A stretch of DNA of 47,917 bases, from positions 1 to 47,917 of the forward strand of contig NZ_BAGK01000307.1 in the NCBI RefSeq assembly GCF_000308795.1, in the 5' to 3' direction. The DNA comes from Nocardia thailandica NBRC 100428. GTDB taxonomy: Bacteria > Actinomycetota > Actinomycetes > Mycobacteriales > Mycobacteriaceae. The notes below the pieces were generated by a model, which made no database searches, was not told where the DNA came from, and saw only the letters and a list, made by a program, of their open reading frames with translations. Position 1 is the first letter of the stretch. The number at the start of each line of letters is the position of its first letter. Of the stretch, positions 15,015 to 22,545 are shown piece after piece. Made by a program: the position numbers and the translations under genes.

Positions 15015-15053
15015 GTCCGCCGGGAACCCACAGCCGCCCGGTTCCCGGCGGAC
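15015..15053. terminator. 13-bp hairpin between convergent genes
   Basis: GTCCGCCGGGAAC (15015-15027) pairs perfectly with 15041-15053 around a 13-base loop, between the PAS-ANTAR stop and the MarR stop. Confidence 0.65.
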
Positions 15054-15071
15054 GTCCCCCACGTCTTTCGT

Positions 15072-15551
15072 TCAGAGGTGGGGCTGTCGTCCCGGGAGCG
15101 GGGGATCGTCGAGGCCGGTCGGGCCGAGGATCGCGCGCAGGGTCGTCGACAGGGCGGCGACGGTCTGGTCGTCGAGCCCGGCGAAGCGGCGTTCGACGGC
15201 GGCGAGGTAGTGCGGGGCCGCCGCACGGAGGCGGTCGCGGCCCTCGTCGGTGATGCCGACGACCGCAGACCGGCCGTCGGCGGGATTGCTGTCGCGGCGG
15301 ACCAGCCCGTGCGATTCCAGCTCGGTGACCAGCCGGCTGACCCGCGTGCGGCTCAGCACCACCCGTTCCCCCAGGTCGCTCATCCGCAACGGCTGCGGTC
15401 CGTCCAGTTCGAGCAGGACGTCGTACCAGCTCAGCGGTAGACCGGTCGCGCGACGCAGCTCGGTGTCGAGTTCGGGGACGAGACGGGCGTGCACCTGCAG
15501 CAGCGCCGCCCAGGCGCCGATCGCGGGGTGGTTTCTCTGCGCGTTGGGCAT
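15072..15551 (-). CDS. MarR-family transcriptional regulator
   Basis: This 159-residue MarR-type repressor starts MPNAQRNHPAIGAW. The winged-helix core is MSDLGERVVLSRTRVSRLVTELESHGLV with the wing DSNPADGRSAVVGITDEG. The ATG at 15551 has AGGA eight bases upstream, so it is preferred to ATG 15560. The gene is divergent from a rhodanese gene, and the 84-base spacer carries two copies of a GTGCGCACGCACG motif. It is expected to repress both genes. The effector is unknown. A sulfur or oxidant signal would suit the rhodanese partner (inference). Confidence 0.88.
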   Translation of the reverse strand: MPNAQRNHPAIGAWAALLQVHARLVPELDTELRRATGLPLSWYDVLLELDGPQPLRMSDLGERVVLSRTRVSRLVTELESHGLVRRDSNPADGRSAVVGITDEGRDRLRAAAPHYLAAVERRFAGLDDQTVAALSTTLRAILGPTGLDDPPLPGRQPHL

Positions 15552-15573
15552 GCGGATCATCCTAGCCGGTTGC

Positions 15574-15614
15574 GTGCGCACGCACGCAAAGCTTAGAGTG
15601 TGTGCGCACGCACG
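15574..15614. promoter_or_regulatory. Twin operator between marR and rhodanese genes
   Basis: The 13-mer GTGCGCACGCACG occurs at 15574-15586 and 15602-15614, 28 bases apart. The first sits inside a near-palindrome (TTGCGTGCGC/ACGCACGCAA). A -10-like TAGAGT (15594-15599) for the rhodanese gene lies between them, so a bound MarR dimer pair would cover the promoter. Confidence 0.6.
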
Positions 15615-15635
15615 TAAATCGGAAAGGTGCTCCCC

Positions 15636-15959
15636 ATGACCGCATTGATCACCCGCGACGAACTGGCCCGAGAACTGGAAGCCGGGACGGTGACCGTCGT
15701 CGACGCCCTCGGTGCCGAGTACTACGCCGAGGCGCACCTGCCCGGCGCGCTCAACCTCGTCGAGGCCGACGTGGAGACCCTGGCCGCGCGCCTGCTCCCG
15801 GACAAGGACGCCGCGATCGTCACCTACTGCTCGAACGCGGCCTGCCCGAACAGCGGACAGGTCGCCGCCCGGCTCACCGCGCTCGGCTACGGCAACGTCC
15901 GCAAGTACCGGGAGGGGATCCAGGACTGGGTGGCGGCGGGCCTGCCCGTCGAACCCTGA
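15636..15959 (+). CDS. Rhodanese-domain sulfurtransferase
   Basis: This 107-residue single-domain rhodanese transfers or carries sulfane sulfur on a cysteine persulfide. The fold markers are TVVDALGAEYYAEAHLPGALNL and the active-site loop TYCSNAACPNS with the probable catalytic C65, followed by GYGNVRKYREGIQDWVAAGLPV. The loop is longer and less basic than in thiosulfate-specific enzymes. GGAAAGG at 15621-15627 sits eight bases before the ATG at 15636. It is divergently paired with a MarR repressor, suggesting induction by a sulfur or oxidative signal. Confidence 0.88.
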   Translation: MTALITRDELARELEAGTVTVVDALGAEYYAEAHLPGALNLVEADVETLAARLLPDKDAAIVTYCSNAACPNSGQVAARLTALGYGNVRKYREGIQDWVAAGLPVEP

Positions 15960-15977
15960 TCCGCCCGGGACGGATCA
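15957..15977. terminator. Short hairpin over convergent stop codons
   Basis: TGATCCG (15957-15963), which contains the rhodanese stop, pairs with CGGATCA (15971-15977), which contains the stop of the next minus-strand gene, around a 7-base loop. Confidence 0.45.
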
Positions 15978-16529
15978 CGGCGTCGGGCGCTCCCGGCAGG
16001 GGGCGCCCGAATCCTCGCGCAGGGCACCGGGTTCGATGTCGGGCAGATGCGACATCATGGCCGGATACCGCACCAGGCGGGCACTGGTGAACGTGATGTC
16101 GCGGACCTGTTCGAACCCCGACCACAGCAGCCGCCCGCCCGGGAGCAGCCGCATCGGCCGCACGCGTCGCCGCACCCGGTCGAGTTCGGGCGCGGTGGCG
16201 CGCCGCAGCGGGCCGACGGTCCCGTAGAGCCGGACACCCGGAGCGCCGCCGAAGCGGCCGAGCGCCAGCGACCGGAACCAGAACAGCGGTCCGCGATCGA
16301 CGGCCAGCAGGCAGACGTGCGGGTTCGTGGCGAGGTTCTCCGCGAGCGCGCGGGTGTAGCGGTCGAAATAGAACGCGGTGCCGTCCTCGCGGAAGAACAC
16401 CGTGCCCACCGGCGTGATGTTCGGAATCCCGTGCCGGTCCACGGACGCGACGGCGAAATGCCCGGTCGTCTTCCGCGCCCGCTCCACGATCTCCAGGATC
16501 GCGCGCCACTGCTGGGTGGGATGCGTCAT
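15975..16529 (-). CDS. Pyridoxamine-5'-phosphate-oxidase-fold (flavin/F420-type) protein
   Basis: This 184-residue protein has a split-barrel PPOX fold: GHFAVASVDRHGIPNITPVGTVFF, FYFDRYTRALAENLATNPHVCLLAVD, then RLYGTVGPLRRA. Proteins of this type bind FMN, F420 or heme and act as small reductases or cofactor-binding proteins. The ATG at 16529 has GGGAGGA six bases upstream, so the GTG six codons further up is not needed. The C-terminal extension (LLWSGFEQVRDITFTSARLVRYPAMM) is seen in several actinobacterial members. The substrate is unknown. Confidence 0.75.
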   Translation of the reverse strand: MTHPTQQWRAILEIVERARKTTGHFAVASVDRHGIPNITPVGTVFFREDGTAFYFDRYTRALAENLATNPHVCLLAVDRGPLFWFRSLALGRFGGAPGVRLYGTVGPLRRATAPELDRVRRRVRPMRLLPGGRLLWSGFEQVRDITFTSARLVRYPAMMSHLPDIEPGALREDSGAPCRERPTP

Positions 16530-16762
16530 CGATGTCCTCCCGTTCACCGGTCCCTCGGCTCAACGTCGAGGACCGCCGCCGAGGTTCCTCCGGTCCGGAC
16601 TTCGTGTCCGGTTGTCCTCGGCCGCCGCGCCGACGGCATGAAGCCACCGGTGGGGCGATCGGCCGGGAGCGTCGCGGGTCGCCTGCGCTCGGTGCACGAT
16701 CGAGTCACGGGCTCGGCGGGTCGCCTTCTGCGTGTCGCGGGGCGGCTTTAGCATCGCCGGCC

Positions 16763-17293
16763 ATGAACAGTCATGTTGTCGCAGGTCATGGCCCGTTCGA
16801 CAGCGTGTCCGGCGCCGACCCGGGTGGGGTGGTCGCCTTGCTCGCCGAAGCCCGGCGCGGACTGGCCGACGTCCCGGCGGCGGTGCCCGCGGTGGTGCCG
16901 CTGGCGCGTTGCCATCGCGCGGTCACCGCGATCGGTACCGCGGCCTGGATCATCACCGAGCACGCCCTGCCGACCCCGGCCCGCTATCCGCGCATGGTCG
17001 AGCCGTGCGAGGACCTGGCCGCGCGGCTGGGCGAGGTCATCGACGACGTGCTGCGGGTCCCGCCGCGCGAGCGGGCCGGGTTGCGGGTGCGCCGGGAGGA
17101 TCCCGCCCTGCACCAGCACGGCCCCGACCTCGACGCCGCCGAGGCCGCGCTGATCGCGCTGACCGCCGACCTGCACCAGCTCGCCCGTGTCGTCGCGGGC
17201 GACGAGGAGGCCCCGGAGCCGGTCCGCGCGGCCGCGGAAGCGACGGTGGAGGTCGCGGCCCTGGTCACCCAGCAGATCCACGAACCGCTCTAG
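16763..17293 (+). CDS. Hypothetical helical protein
   Basis: This protein of 176 residues, starting MNSHVVAGHGPFDSV, contains several likely helices (VVALLAEARRGLADV, EDLAARLGEVIDDVL, AEAALIALTADLHQLARVVAG, PVRAAAEATVEVAALVTQQI). No signal peptide, membrane segment or known motif is apparent. TAGCAT at 16749-16754, eight bases before the ATG, suggests leaderless expression. Its stop codon overlaps that of the convergent glycosyltransferase gene (CTAG at 17290-17293). Confidence 0.6.
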   Translation: MNSHVVAGHGPFDSVSGADPGGVVALLAEARRGLADVPAAVPAVVPLARCHRAVTAIGTAAWIITEHALPTPARYPRMVEPCEDLAARLGEVIDDVLRVPPRERAGLRVRREDPALHQHGPDLDAAEAALIALTADLHQLARVVAGDEEAPEPVRAAAEATVEVAALVTQQIHEPL

Positions 17294-18132
17294 TTCGCGG
17301 GCCGCGCGGCCGTCAGGGACGGCCCGGTCCTGAGCCAGCGGTCGGCGTCCTCGTCGTAGAGGACGAGCCCGGCCTCGGCGAACGCGTCGAGCCAGCCGCG
17401 CATCGGCCAGCGTCCCCAGCGGCCGTGGAAGATCCGCGCGTTGGTCAGGATGTCGTCGAGATGCTCGACCGGCGGATCGGAGACGGGATGATGCTGGTGG
17501 TAGGCGTCGGCACCGCCGACCCAGCACAGGCCCGCGCCGACGGCCCCGGCCTTGTACGCGAAGTCGGTGTCCTCCCCGCCGTAGCCGCGATACCGGGTGC
17601 AGAACCCGCCGATCGCGCGCCAGGTCGCGGCGGTCACGGCGAACGACAGCGACCAGAACAGGTCGAGCGCGGTGCTGTCGATCAGCGCGTCGTCGGCGGG
17701 CGCCGGACGCGCCGGGTGGGGCGCGCGGTGCTCGGGGAGCGACGCGATGTCGTATCCGCCGGGCGGCGGCGGCCCGAGATAGGTGACGGGACCGCACAGC
17801 AGGACCGGGCCCGGGCGGCGGCGGGCGGCGGCGAGGTAGCGGTCGAGGAGCCGATCGTCGGGGACGCAGTCGACGTCGAGGAACACGAGCAGGTCCGCGC
17901 CGCGCGCGAGCGCGGTCCGCGCGCCCAGGTTGCGGGCCGCGGCCAGGGGCAGCGGCCCGGCGGTGTCGAGGCGGACGCCGTGCGCCCCGCCGCGACGGGC
18001 CACGTCGGCCACGCGGGGGTCGTTCATCGACACCACGATGTGATCGGTGGCGCGATTGCGCGCCAGTCCGCGGATCTGGTTGCGCAGGTGCGTGATCCGG
18101 CCCGCCGCGAGGGTGATCACCGCGGTTCTCAT
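17290..18132 (-). CDS. Family 2-type glycosyltransferase (fourth gene of the operon)
   Basis: This 280-residue GT-A glycosyltransferase is cytoplasmic or membrane-associated. It would use a nucleotide sugar. The N-terminal MRTAVITLAAGRITHLRNQI, the metal-binding D-x-D in LLVFLDVDCVPDD (about residue 87) and the downstream acceptor-site motif GYGGEDTDFAYK, typical of galactosyltransferase-like C-terminal domains, are all present. The start overlaps the stop of the preceding glycosyltransferase gene by four bases (ATGA). It ends the four-gene unit. Donor and acceptor are unknown. Confidence 0.82.
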   Translation of the reverse strand: MRTAVITLAAGRITHLRNQIRGLARNRATDHIVVSMNDPRVADVARRGGAHGVRLDTAGPLPLAAARNLGARTALARGADLLVFLDVDCVPDDRLLDRYLAAARRRPGPVLLCGPVTYLGPPPPGGYDIASLPEHRAPHPARPAPADDALIDSTALDLFWSLSFAVTAATWRAIGGFCTRYRGYGGEDTDFAYKAGAVGAGLCWVGGADAYHQHHPVSDPPVEHLDDILTNARIFHGRWGRWPMRGWLDAFAEAGLVLYDEDADRWLRTGPSLTAARPAN

Positions 18133-19121
18133 GCCGCCACGCGCCGGTCGGCGACGCGCTCGACGACCGCGGCTGCCCGGGCGGCGGCGCCCTCCACCGA
18201 CCAGCGCCGCCATCGGCCGGTGTCGAGGCGGCGTGCCCGCTCGAGCAGGTCCGGCCACCGATCGTCGTGGGGGAAGTCCTCGACGGTCACCGCGAGCCCG
18301 GCCGCTCCGAGGGCGGCCGCGGTCGCGCGCTGTTCGCCGAACGGTCGCGGCGCGGGGATCAGCACCGCGGGCCGTGCGGCGGCGGCGATGTCGGCCACCG
18401 CGCCCTGCCCGGCGTGGGAGACGATCACGTCGGCCGCGCACAGCCGGGGCCAGGGGTCGTCGGTCCACTCGCCGACGCCGAGAGCCGACCATCGGTAGCG
18501 GTCGTGCCTGCGCGCGCAGCGCTCGATCAGCGCGGGGGTGAACGCGCTCCCGCCACGGCCCGCGAGCACCAGCACGGCCGGCCGCCGGGCGCCGTGCCGG
18601 GGTGGCTTCGCCGCCCCCGCGAAGCGCGAGATCCCGCCGACGTAGCGGGTCTTGGCGCGGTGCTCGTGCAGCCATGCCGGGTCGTAGACCTCGCGCGGCC
18701 AGGCCGCGACGAGCGCGTCGGCCAGCTGGTGGACGAGGCGATGCGGGGTGTCGGTGCGCTCGCCGGGCAGGACCATCGCGATCACGGGCACGCCGTGCAA
18801 CCGGGCGAGCAACGCCACCTCCACCGAGACGTCGGCGACGATCGCGGCGGGACGCGCGCGATCGATCCAGGCCGCGACCGCGGCCATCCGGGCGCGTAAA
18901 CCGCTGTCGCCGAGGGGAACCCAGTGGAGCAACCCGGCCGCGGTCGGGTCGCGTACCTCGGCCGCGCTGTCGTCGCGGGGCAGCCGCACGACGTCGTCGA
19001 AGGCGGTGTCGCCTACCGGCAGGGAGGTCAGCGCGGTGACGGGCGAACGCAGGTGCGCGGCGACGCACTCGGCGCGGGCGAGATGGCCCGAGCCGTGATG
19101 GTGGATGTAGTAGCCGATCAC
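18129..19121 (-). CDS. GT-B glycosyltransferase, MurG/UDP-glycosyltransferase-like (third gene)
   Basis: This 330-residue GT-B enzyme has the N-terminal GYYIHHHGSGHLARAECVAAHL, in which G-x-GH marks the acceptor-side loop of GT1/GT28 enzymes. The C-terminal nucleotide-sugar domain has DVIVSHAGQGAVADIAAAARPAVLIP and GEQRATAAAL, resembling MurG and macrolide glycosyltransferases. The GTG at 19121 overlaps the preceding stop (GTGA), and its own stop overlaps the next start. It probably acts on a lipid-linked or secreted glycan intermediate made by the neighbouring enzymes (inference). Confidence 0.8.
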   Translation of the reverse strand: MIGYYIHHHGSGHLARAECVAAHLRSPVTALTSLPVGDTAFDDVVRLPRDDSAAEVRDPTAAGLLHWVPLGDSGLRARMAAVAAWIDRARPAAIVADVSVEVALLARLHGVPVIAMVLPGERTDTPHRLVHQLADALVAAWPREVYDPAWLHEHRAKTRYVGGISRFAGAAKPPRHGARRPAVLVLAGRGGSAFTPALIERCARRHDRYRWSALGVGEWTDDPWPRLCAADVIVSHAGQGAVADIAAAARPAVLIPAPRPFGEQRATAAALGAAGLAVTVEDFPHDDRWPDLLERARRLDTGRWRRWSVEGAAARAAAVVERVADRRVAA

Positions 19122-20227
19122 GGCGCGCCCTTGCGTGCGCGCCCGGCCCGGTCGGCGGCGATGAGGTGGCGGTAGCGCCGCAGATACGCCTCCACCATCG
19201 GGTCGTGGCCGCAGTGGGCCACCGCGCGGGCCCGGGCGGCGGCGCGGTCGAGGCCGCAGACCTCCTCGACGGTCGCCGCGAGGCCGTCCACGTCGCCGGG
19301 CTCGGCGAGCCGCCCGCAGGTGGCGTCGAGGATCTCGGGGATGCCGCCGCGCCGGAACGCCGCGACCGGGGTACCGCAGGCCAGCGCCTCGGCCACCACG
19401 AGCCCGTACGGCTCGTCCCACAGCGGGGTCACCAGGACCACGCCGCAGCCGCCGATGAGGTCGGCCAGCGCGGGCTGGTCGAGATGCCCGTGATAGACGG
19501 TGTCGCCGTCGAGGCAGGGGGCGACGCGCTCGTCGAAGTACCGCCGGTCGCTGACCGGGCCGGCCAGGTGCAGCCTGCGCCCGGCGCGCCGCGCGGTCGC
19601 GATGGCCAGGTGCGCGCCCTTCTCCGGCGTCAGCCTGCCGAACCAGGCGACGTCGTCGCCCCCCGGGCCCACCGGCCAGCTCGCCACGTCGACGCCGTTG
19701 GCGATCACGTCGACGTCGGGCACCGTCGGCCGCCAGGAGCGCGCGGTGTGTTCGCTGACCGCGACGAAGCCGCTGCCCGCCCCCAGACTGACCTCGAGCG
19801 CGGACTCCAGCCACGGGGTCGGGGGAGTGTGCAGGGTGGTGAGCATCGGGATGTCCAGTGCGGGCGCCATCGCCAGGGGCAGGTAGTGCAGGCTGTGATT
19901 GTGGACGACGTCGAAGGAGCGTGAGCCGAGCGCGGCCAGGTCGATCATCAGCGCGAGGTAGGCGTGGTGGTCGGCGAGGAACGGCGCGGGCGCGGCCGAC
20001 GGGTCGTTGCCCGCGGCGGCGCTGGCCCGGAACGGCTGCACGCGCACGGTGGCATCGGTGGCGGCGGGATCGCTGCCCTCGGCGGCGAACAGCGTGACGC
20101 GGTGTCCGCGCCGGCGCAGCGCCCTGGCCAGGTACCAGACGTGCGCCTCCAGCCCGCCGGCGAAGGGCTGGCGGATCGGGTGGCGGCTCGAGGCCAGCAG
20201 CGCGATCGAGAGCGGTCCGCCGGTCAT
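19118..20227 (-). CDS. GT4-family glycosyltransferase (second gene)
   Basis: This 369-residue GT-B retaining glycosyltransferase starts SIALLASSRHPIRQPFAGGLEAHVWYLARAL, with the glycine-rich GG loop. The C-terminal domain has AWFGRLTPEKGAHLAIATA and the E-x7-E element in PLWDEPYGLVVAEALACGTPVAAF. Related enzymes add glucose, mannose or similar sugars to glycolipids. The start overlaps the upstream gene's stop by four bases (ATGA at 20224-20227). The tail is basic (RAGRARKGAP). Confidence 0.85.
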   Translation of the reverse strand: MTGGPLSIALLASSRHPIRQPFAGGLEAHVWYLARALRRRGHRVTLFAAEGSDPAATDATVRVQPFRASAAAGNDPSAAPAPFLADHHAYLALMIDLAALGSRSFDVVHNHSLHYLPLAMAPALDIPMLTTLHTPPTPWLESALEVSLGAGSGFVAVSEHTARSWRPTVPDVDVIANGVDVASWPVGPGGDDVAWFGRLTPEKGAHLAIATARRAGRRLHLAGPVSDRRYFDERVAPCLDGDTVYHGHLDQPALADLIGGCGVVLVTPLWDEPYGLVVAEALACGTPVAAFRRGGIPEILDATCGRLAEPGDVDGLAATVEEVCGLDRAAARARAVAHCGHDPMVEAYLRRYRHLIAADRAGRARKGAP

Positions 20228-21318
20228 CGCGCCAGCGCCTGTCGGTAGAGCGCGTGGTGCGCGGCGGCGAGATCGCGCCGTTCCGCGCGCCGCGCGGGCC
20301 AGGTCGCGCGGGCGGCGGGCGTCTCCCGGCTCGCCAGGACCGCGCGCGCCAGGGACTCCGGGTCGAACCGGTCCTCGTCGAAAGTGAAGACGTGGCAGGG
20401 CCGTTGCTCGCGGTAGAAGCCGCAGCTGGGCGCGATCACCGCGGTGCCGAGGTCGTAGCAGGCCTCCAGCCAGCCCGAATGCGTGCCGAACCGGTACGGC
20501 AGCACCGAGACCGACAGCGACGAGAGGTACTGCCAGAGTTCGTCGTCGGTGAAGTAGGGGTGCTGGTGGACCTCGACGTGCGGGCGGCGCCCGAAGTCGA
20601 GCAGCCTGCGGCCCACCTCCGGCGCGTACCAGTGGTTGCCCGGCTCGAACAGCTCGTCGTGCAGGTCGATGCGCAGCACGGTGTCCGGCAGGTCCGCGAC
20701 GGTGTCGGCCAGGACCTCGAGCACCGGGAACGGATCCATGTTGGCGCGCAGGCTCTTCACGTGCACGCCCACGGTGAACGGCCCCGGGCTGCGGCGCGGG
20801 GCCCGGATGAGGTCCCGCTCGACCACGTGCGGATGGCTCAGCACCCGGCACTGCCGGTGCCAGCGGTCCGCGATCACCGCGGCGGCACCCGGGGTCAGGG
20901 TGAGGAGTTCGTCGGCGCCCCGGATCAGGACGTCCAGCTGCTCGTCGTGCCCGGCCGGGTCGGGCTGGTGGGGATTGCGCAGGTCGTGCACCGTGTACAC
21001 GAGCGGTTTGCCCAGGGTCCGCAGCTCGCCGACGATGTCGGTGAGCGTCGCGGGGGACACGGCGTCGAAGCCGAAATGGATGTGGAACACGTCGAAGTGG
21101 CGATGGTTCGCGCGGATCCACCCCGGGTCGAGCATCAGCGGCGGCCACCAGCCGCCGGGAACGGTGCGACCGTCGGCCGGCGGCGGGTCGGGCAGCCGGG
21201 TGACCTCGCCGTCGCCGTCGGGTGCCGACAGGTGGCGGACGTAGACGTGGGAAGCCGGGACGGAGGCGACGCGCACCGCGGTCCGCGCGGGGGTCACTTC
21301 GGCGATCGTCGTCGACAT
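20224..21318 (-). CDS. Glycosyltransferase, GT4-like (first gene of the operon)
   Basis: This 364-residue protein is GT-B-like. The N-terminal half has FDVFHIHFGFDAVSPATLTD and KPLVYTVHDLRNPHQPDP. The C-terminal half has GVHVKSLRANMDPFPVLEVL and VSVLPYRFGTHSGWLEACYDLGTAV, where the E-ACYDLGTAVIAP stretch matches the donor site of GT4 enzymes. The start at 21318 has AAAGGTG about eight bases upstream. It leads a four-gene run in which each start overlaps the previous stop by four bases, which indicates translational coupling and a shared pathway. Confidence 0.75.
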   Translation of the reverse strand: MSTTIAEVTPARTAVRVASVPASHVYVRHLSAPDGDGEVTRLPDPPPADGRTVPGGWWPPLMLDPGWIRANHRHFDVFHIHFGFDAVSPATLTDIVGELRTLGKPLVYTVHDLRNPHQPDPAGHDEQLDVLIRGADELLTLTPGAAAVIADRWHRQCRVLSHPHVVERDLIRAPRRSPGPFTVGVHVKSLRANMDPFPVLEVLADTVADLPDTVLRIDLHDELFEPGNHWYAPEVGRRLLDFGRRPHVEVHQHPYFTDDELWQYLSSLSVSVLPYRFGTHSGWLEACYDLGTAVIAPSCGFYREQRPCHVFTFDEDRFDPESLARAVLASRETPAARATWPARRAERRDLAAAHHALYRQALAR

Positions 21319-21429
21319 CGGTCATCACCTTTCGCCGGTCTCGCTGGTGGACAGCCGTGCCGAACTGCCGTGAACGCACGCTGGTCGGCGTGTACCCGGG
21401 GCCGCGGGCGGTAATCGACCGCCGCCGCG

Positions 21430-21669
21430 TCAGGTGTCGGCGTTGTCGACGAGCGCCGTCTGCCCCGCGTGGCGCGCGCAATGGGCGCAGCAGTACATCG
21501 CGCCGTCGCTCTCCAGCCCGTGCCCGAGGATCCGGCACCGGCAGTGCGCGCAGGTGGGCGCCAGCGTCGTCGCGGCGCATTCGATGCTGTCGAACACCCA
21601 GTGCTGCTCGCCGCGGCTGACGGTGAACGCTCGGGCGTAGTCGTTGCCGCAGGTGTCGCACACGGCCAT
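21430..21669 (-). CDS. Small zinc-ribbon protein
   Basis: A 79-residue protein, MAVCDTCGNDYARAF onward, carries metal-type cysteine pairs: CDTC near the N-terminus, then CAHCRC and CCAHC further on, giving eight to nine cysteines in all with nearby histidines. Two small zinc sites are likely. GAGGAG sits six bases before ATG 21669. It lies 111 bases upstream of the glycosyltransferase operon on the same strand. No enzymatic motif is visible, and a role as a small redox or nucleic-acid-binding factor is possible but unproven. Confidence 0.65.
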   Translation of the reverse strand: MAVCDTCGNDYARAFTVSRGEQHWVFDSIECAATTLAPTCAHCRCRILGHGLESDGAMYCCAHCARHAGQTALVDNADT

Positions 21670-21744
21670 GATGGGCTCCTCTCGTCGTCCGTCGGTCACG
21701 CGGCGCTTACCCGCCCGGGGCGGACCGAATCGGCGTCGGGCGCG

Positions 21745-21885
21745 TCAGCCGTCCTCGTCCTCGCCCTCGGCCTGATCCGGCTGCGGGACGTGCCGTTCCT
21801 CGTTCTGCAGCATCTCCGGGTCCGCGTCGGGATCCTCACGGGGGTCGTAGGCGTGGTCGTCGGGGGAGCGGGGCTCGGTCGGCAT
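21745..21885 (-). CDS. 46-residue acidic protein
   Basis: This short gene begins MPTEPRSPDDHAYDPREDPD and ends EGEDEDG. More than a third of the residues are Asp or Glu, so it is probably disordered. Coding is supported by an excellent ribosome-binding site (GAGGAGG, five bases before the ATG at 21885) and by a SigF-type promoter 47-71 bases upstream. It precedes the zinc-ribbon gene by 75 bases on the same strand. Possible roles are a stress-induced acidic small protein or an RNA-mimic-type inhibitor, neither shown. Confidence 0.6.
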   Translation of the reverse strand: MPTEPRSPDDHAYDPREDPDADPEMLQNEERHVPQPDQAEGEDEDG

Positions 21886-21904
21886 GGCTACCTCCTCGGC
21901 TCGG

Positions 21905-21922
21905 GCCGGGCACGTGCCCGGC
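21905..21922. promoter_or_regulatory. 18-bp perfect palindrome downstream of a SigF-type promoter
   Basis: GCCGGGCACGTGCCCGGC is self-complementary over all 18 bases. It lies immediately after the expected start point of the promoter at 21932-21956 and just before the ribosome-binding site of the 46-residue gene. Either a repressor operator or a transcript hairpin would fit. Confidence 0.5.
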
Positions 21923-21931
21923 GAGCATCGC

Positions 21932-21956
21932 CTACCCCGGGCAAACCGGGCGAAAC
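21932..21956 (-). promoter_or_regulatory. SigF-type promoter of the small-gene/glycosyltransferase region
   Basis: On the minus strand GTTTCG (21951-21956) and GGGTAG (21932-21937) are separated by 13 bases, a close match to the SigF/SigB consensus. The first gene downstream is the 46-residue acidic protein. Readthrough into the zinc-ribbon and glycosyltransferase genes is possible, because I see no terminator between them. Confidence 0.55.
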
Positions 21957-21982
21957 ACGGTGCCGTCCCGCCGGCGCGGCGC

Positions 21983-22456
21983 TCAATCCGCGGCGAGTTC
22001 GGTGGCCGTGTCCCGTCCCGCGGAGGCGGTGCGGCGCAGGAAGTCCGCGATCACATCGAGTTGCTCGGTGGTGTAGTCGCCGCACAGCTCGTCCATGCGG
22101 GCGTTCATCCCGGACAGCACCCGGTACACCTCGGGGGTGCGGTCGCGGACCGCGCGGACGGTGACCGCGCGCCGATCGGCGGCGTCGGGGTCGCGGTCGC
22201 GGGTGATCCACCCGCCGCGCTGGAGCCGGTCGAGGATCCCGGTCATGGTGGCGGGGTGCAGGCCCGCCAGCCTGGCCAGGGCGCCGGGGCTGAGCGGTCC
22301 CTGCCGCTGGATCAGGTCGAGGCAGTTCCAGTCGGCGTCCTTGAGCGCGAGCTTGCCGCCGAACTGCCGGTTCAGCAGGGCCAGTTGGGTGTTCAGGTCC
22401 CGGAGCGCGTCCTTGACGGCGTTGGCGGCCCGCCGCCGATGATTTTCGGATCCCAT
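21983..22456 (-). CDS. MarR-family transcriptional regulator
   Basis: This 157-residue repressor has the MarR core: LTLNxxF-type N-terminal helices, then WNCLDLIQRQGPLSPGALAR, the recognition region LHPATMTGILDRLQRGGWI, and the wing RDPDAADRRAVTV. The start codon at 22456 lies inside the left arm of an inverted repeat that spans the divergent promoter of a NAD(P)-binding reductase gene. It is therefore very likely the repressor of that gene and of itself. Its ligand is unknown. Confidence 0.87.
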   Translation of the reverse strand: MGSENHRRRAANAVKDALRDLNTQLALLNRQFGGKLALKDADWNCLDLIQRQGPLSPGALARLAGLHPATMTGILDRLQRGGWITRDRDPDAADRRAVTVRAVRDRTPEVYRVLSGMNARMDELCGDYTTEQLDVIADFLRRTASAGRDTATELAAD

Positions 22457-22502
22457 ATAGTATGACTCTCGAAATAGATGGTATGGTTCTCATATCATAT
22501 GG
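22453..22502. promoter_or_regulatory. Inverted-repeat operator between marR and the reductase gene
   Basis: CCATATAGTATGA (22453-22465) and TCATATCATATGG (22490-22502) are near-perfect inverted copies centred at 22477. This is the most AT-rich stretch in the region. It overlaps the MarR start codon and the probable divergent promoters, as expected of a MarR operator. Confidence 0.6.
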
Positions 22503-22545
22503 CACCGAAAGGGGTAGGTGCCGTCGCCGCACCAAGGAGGACGTC

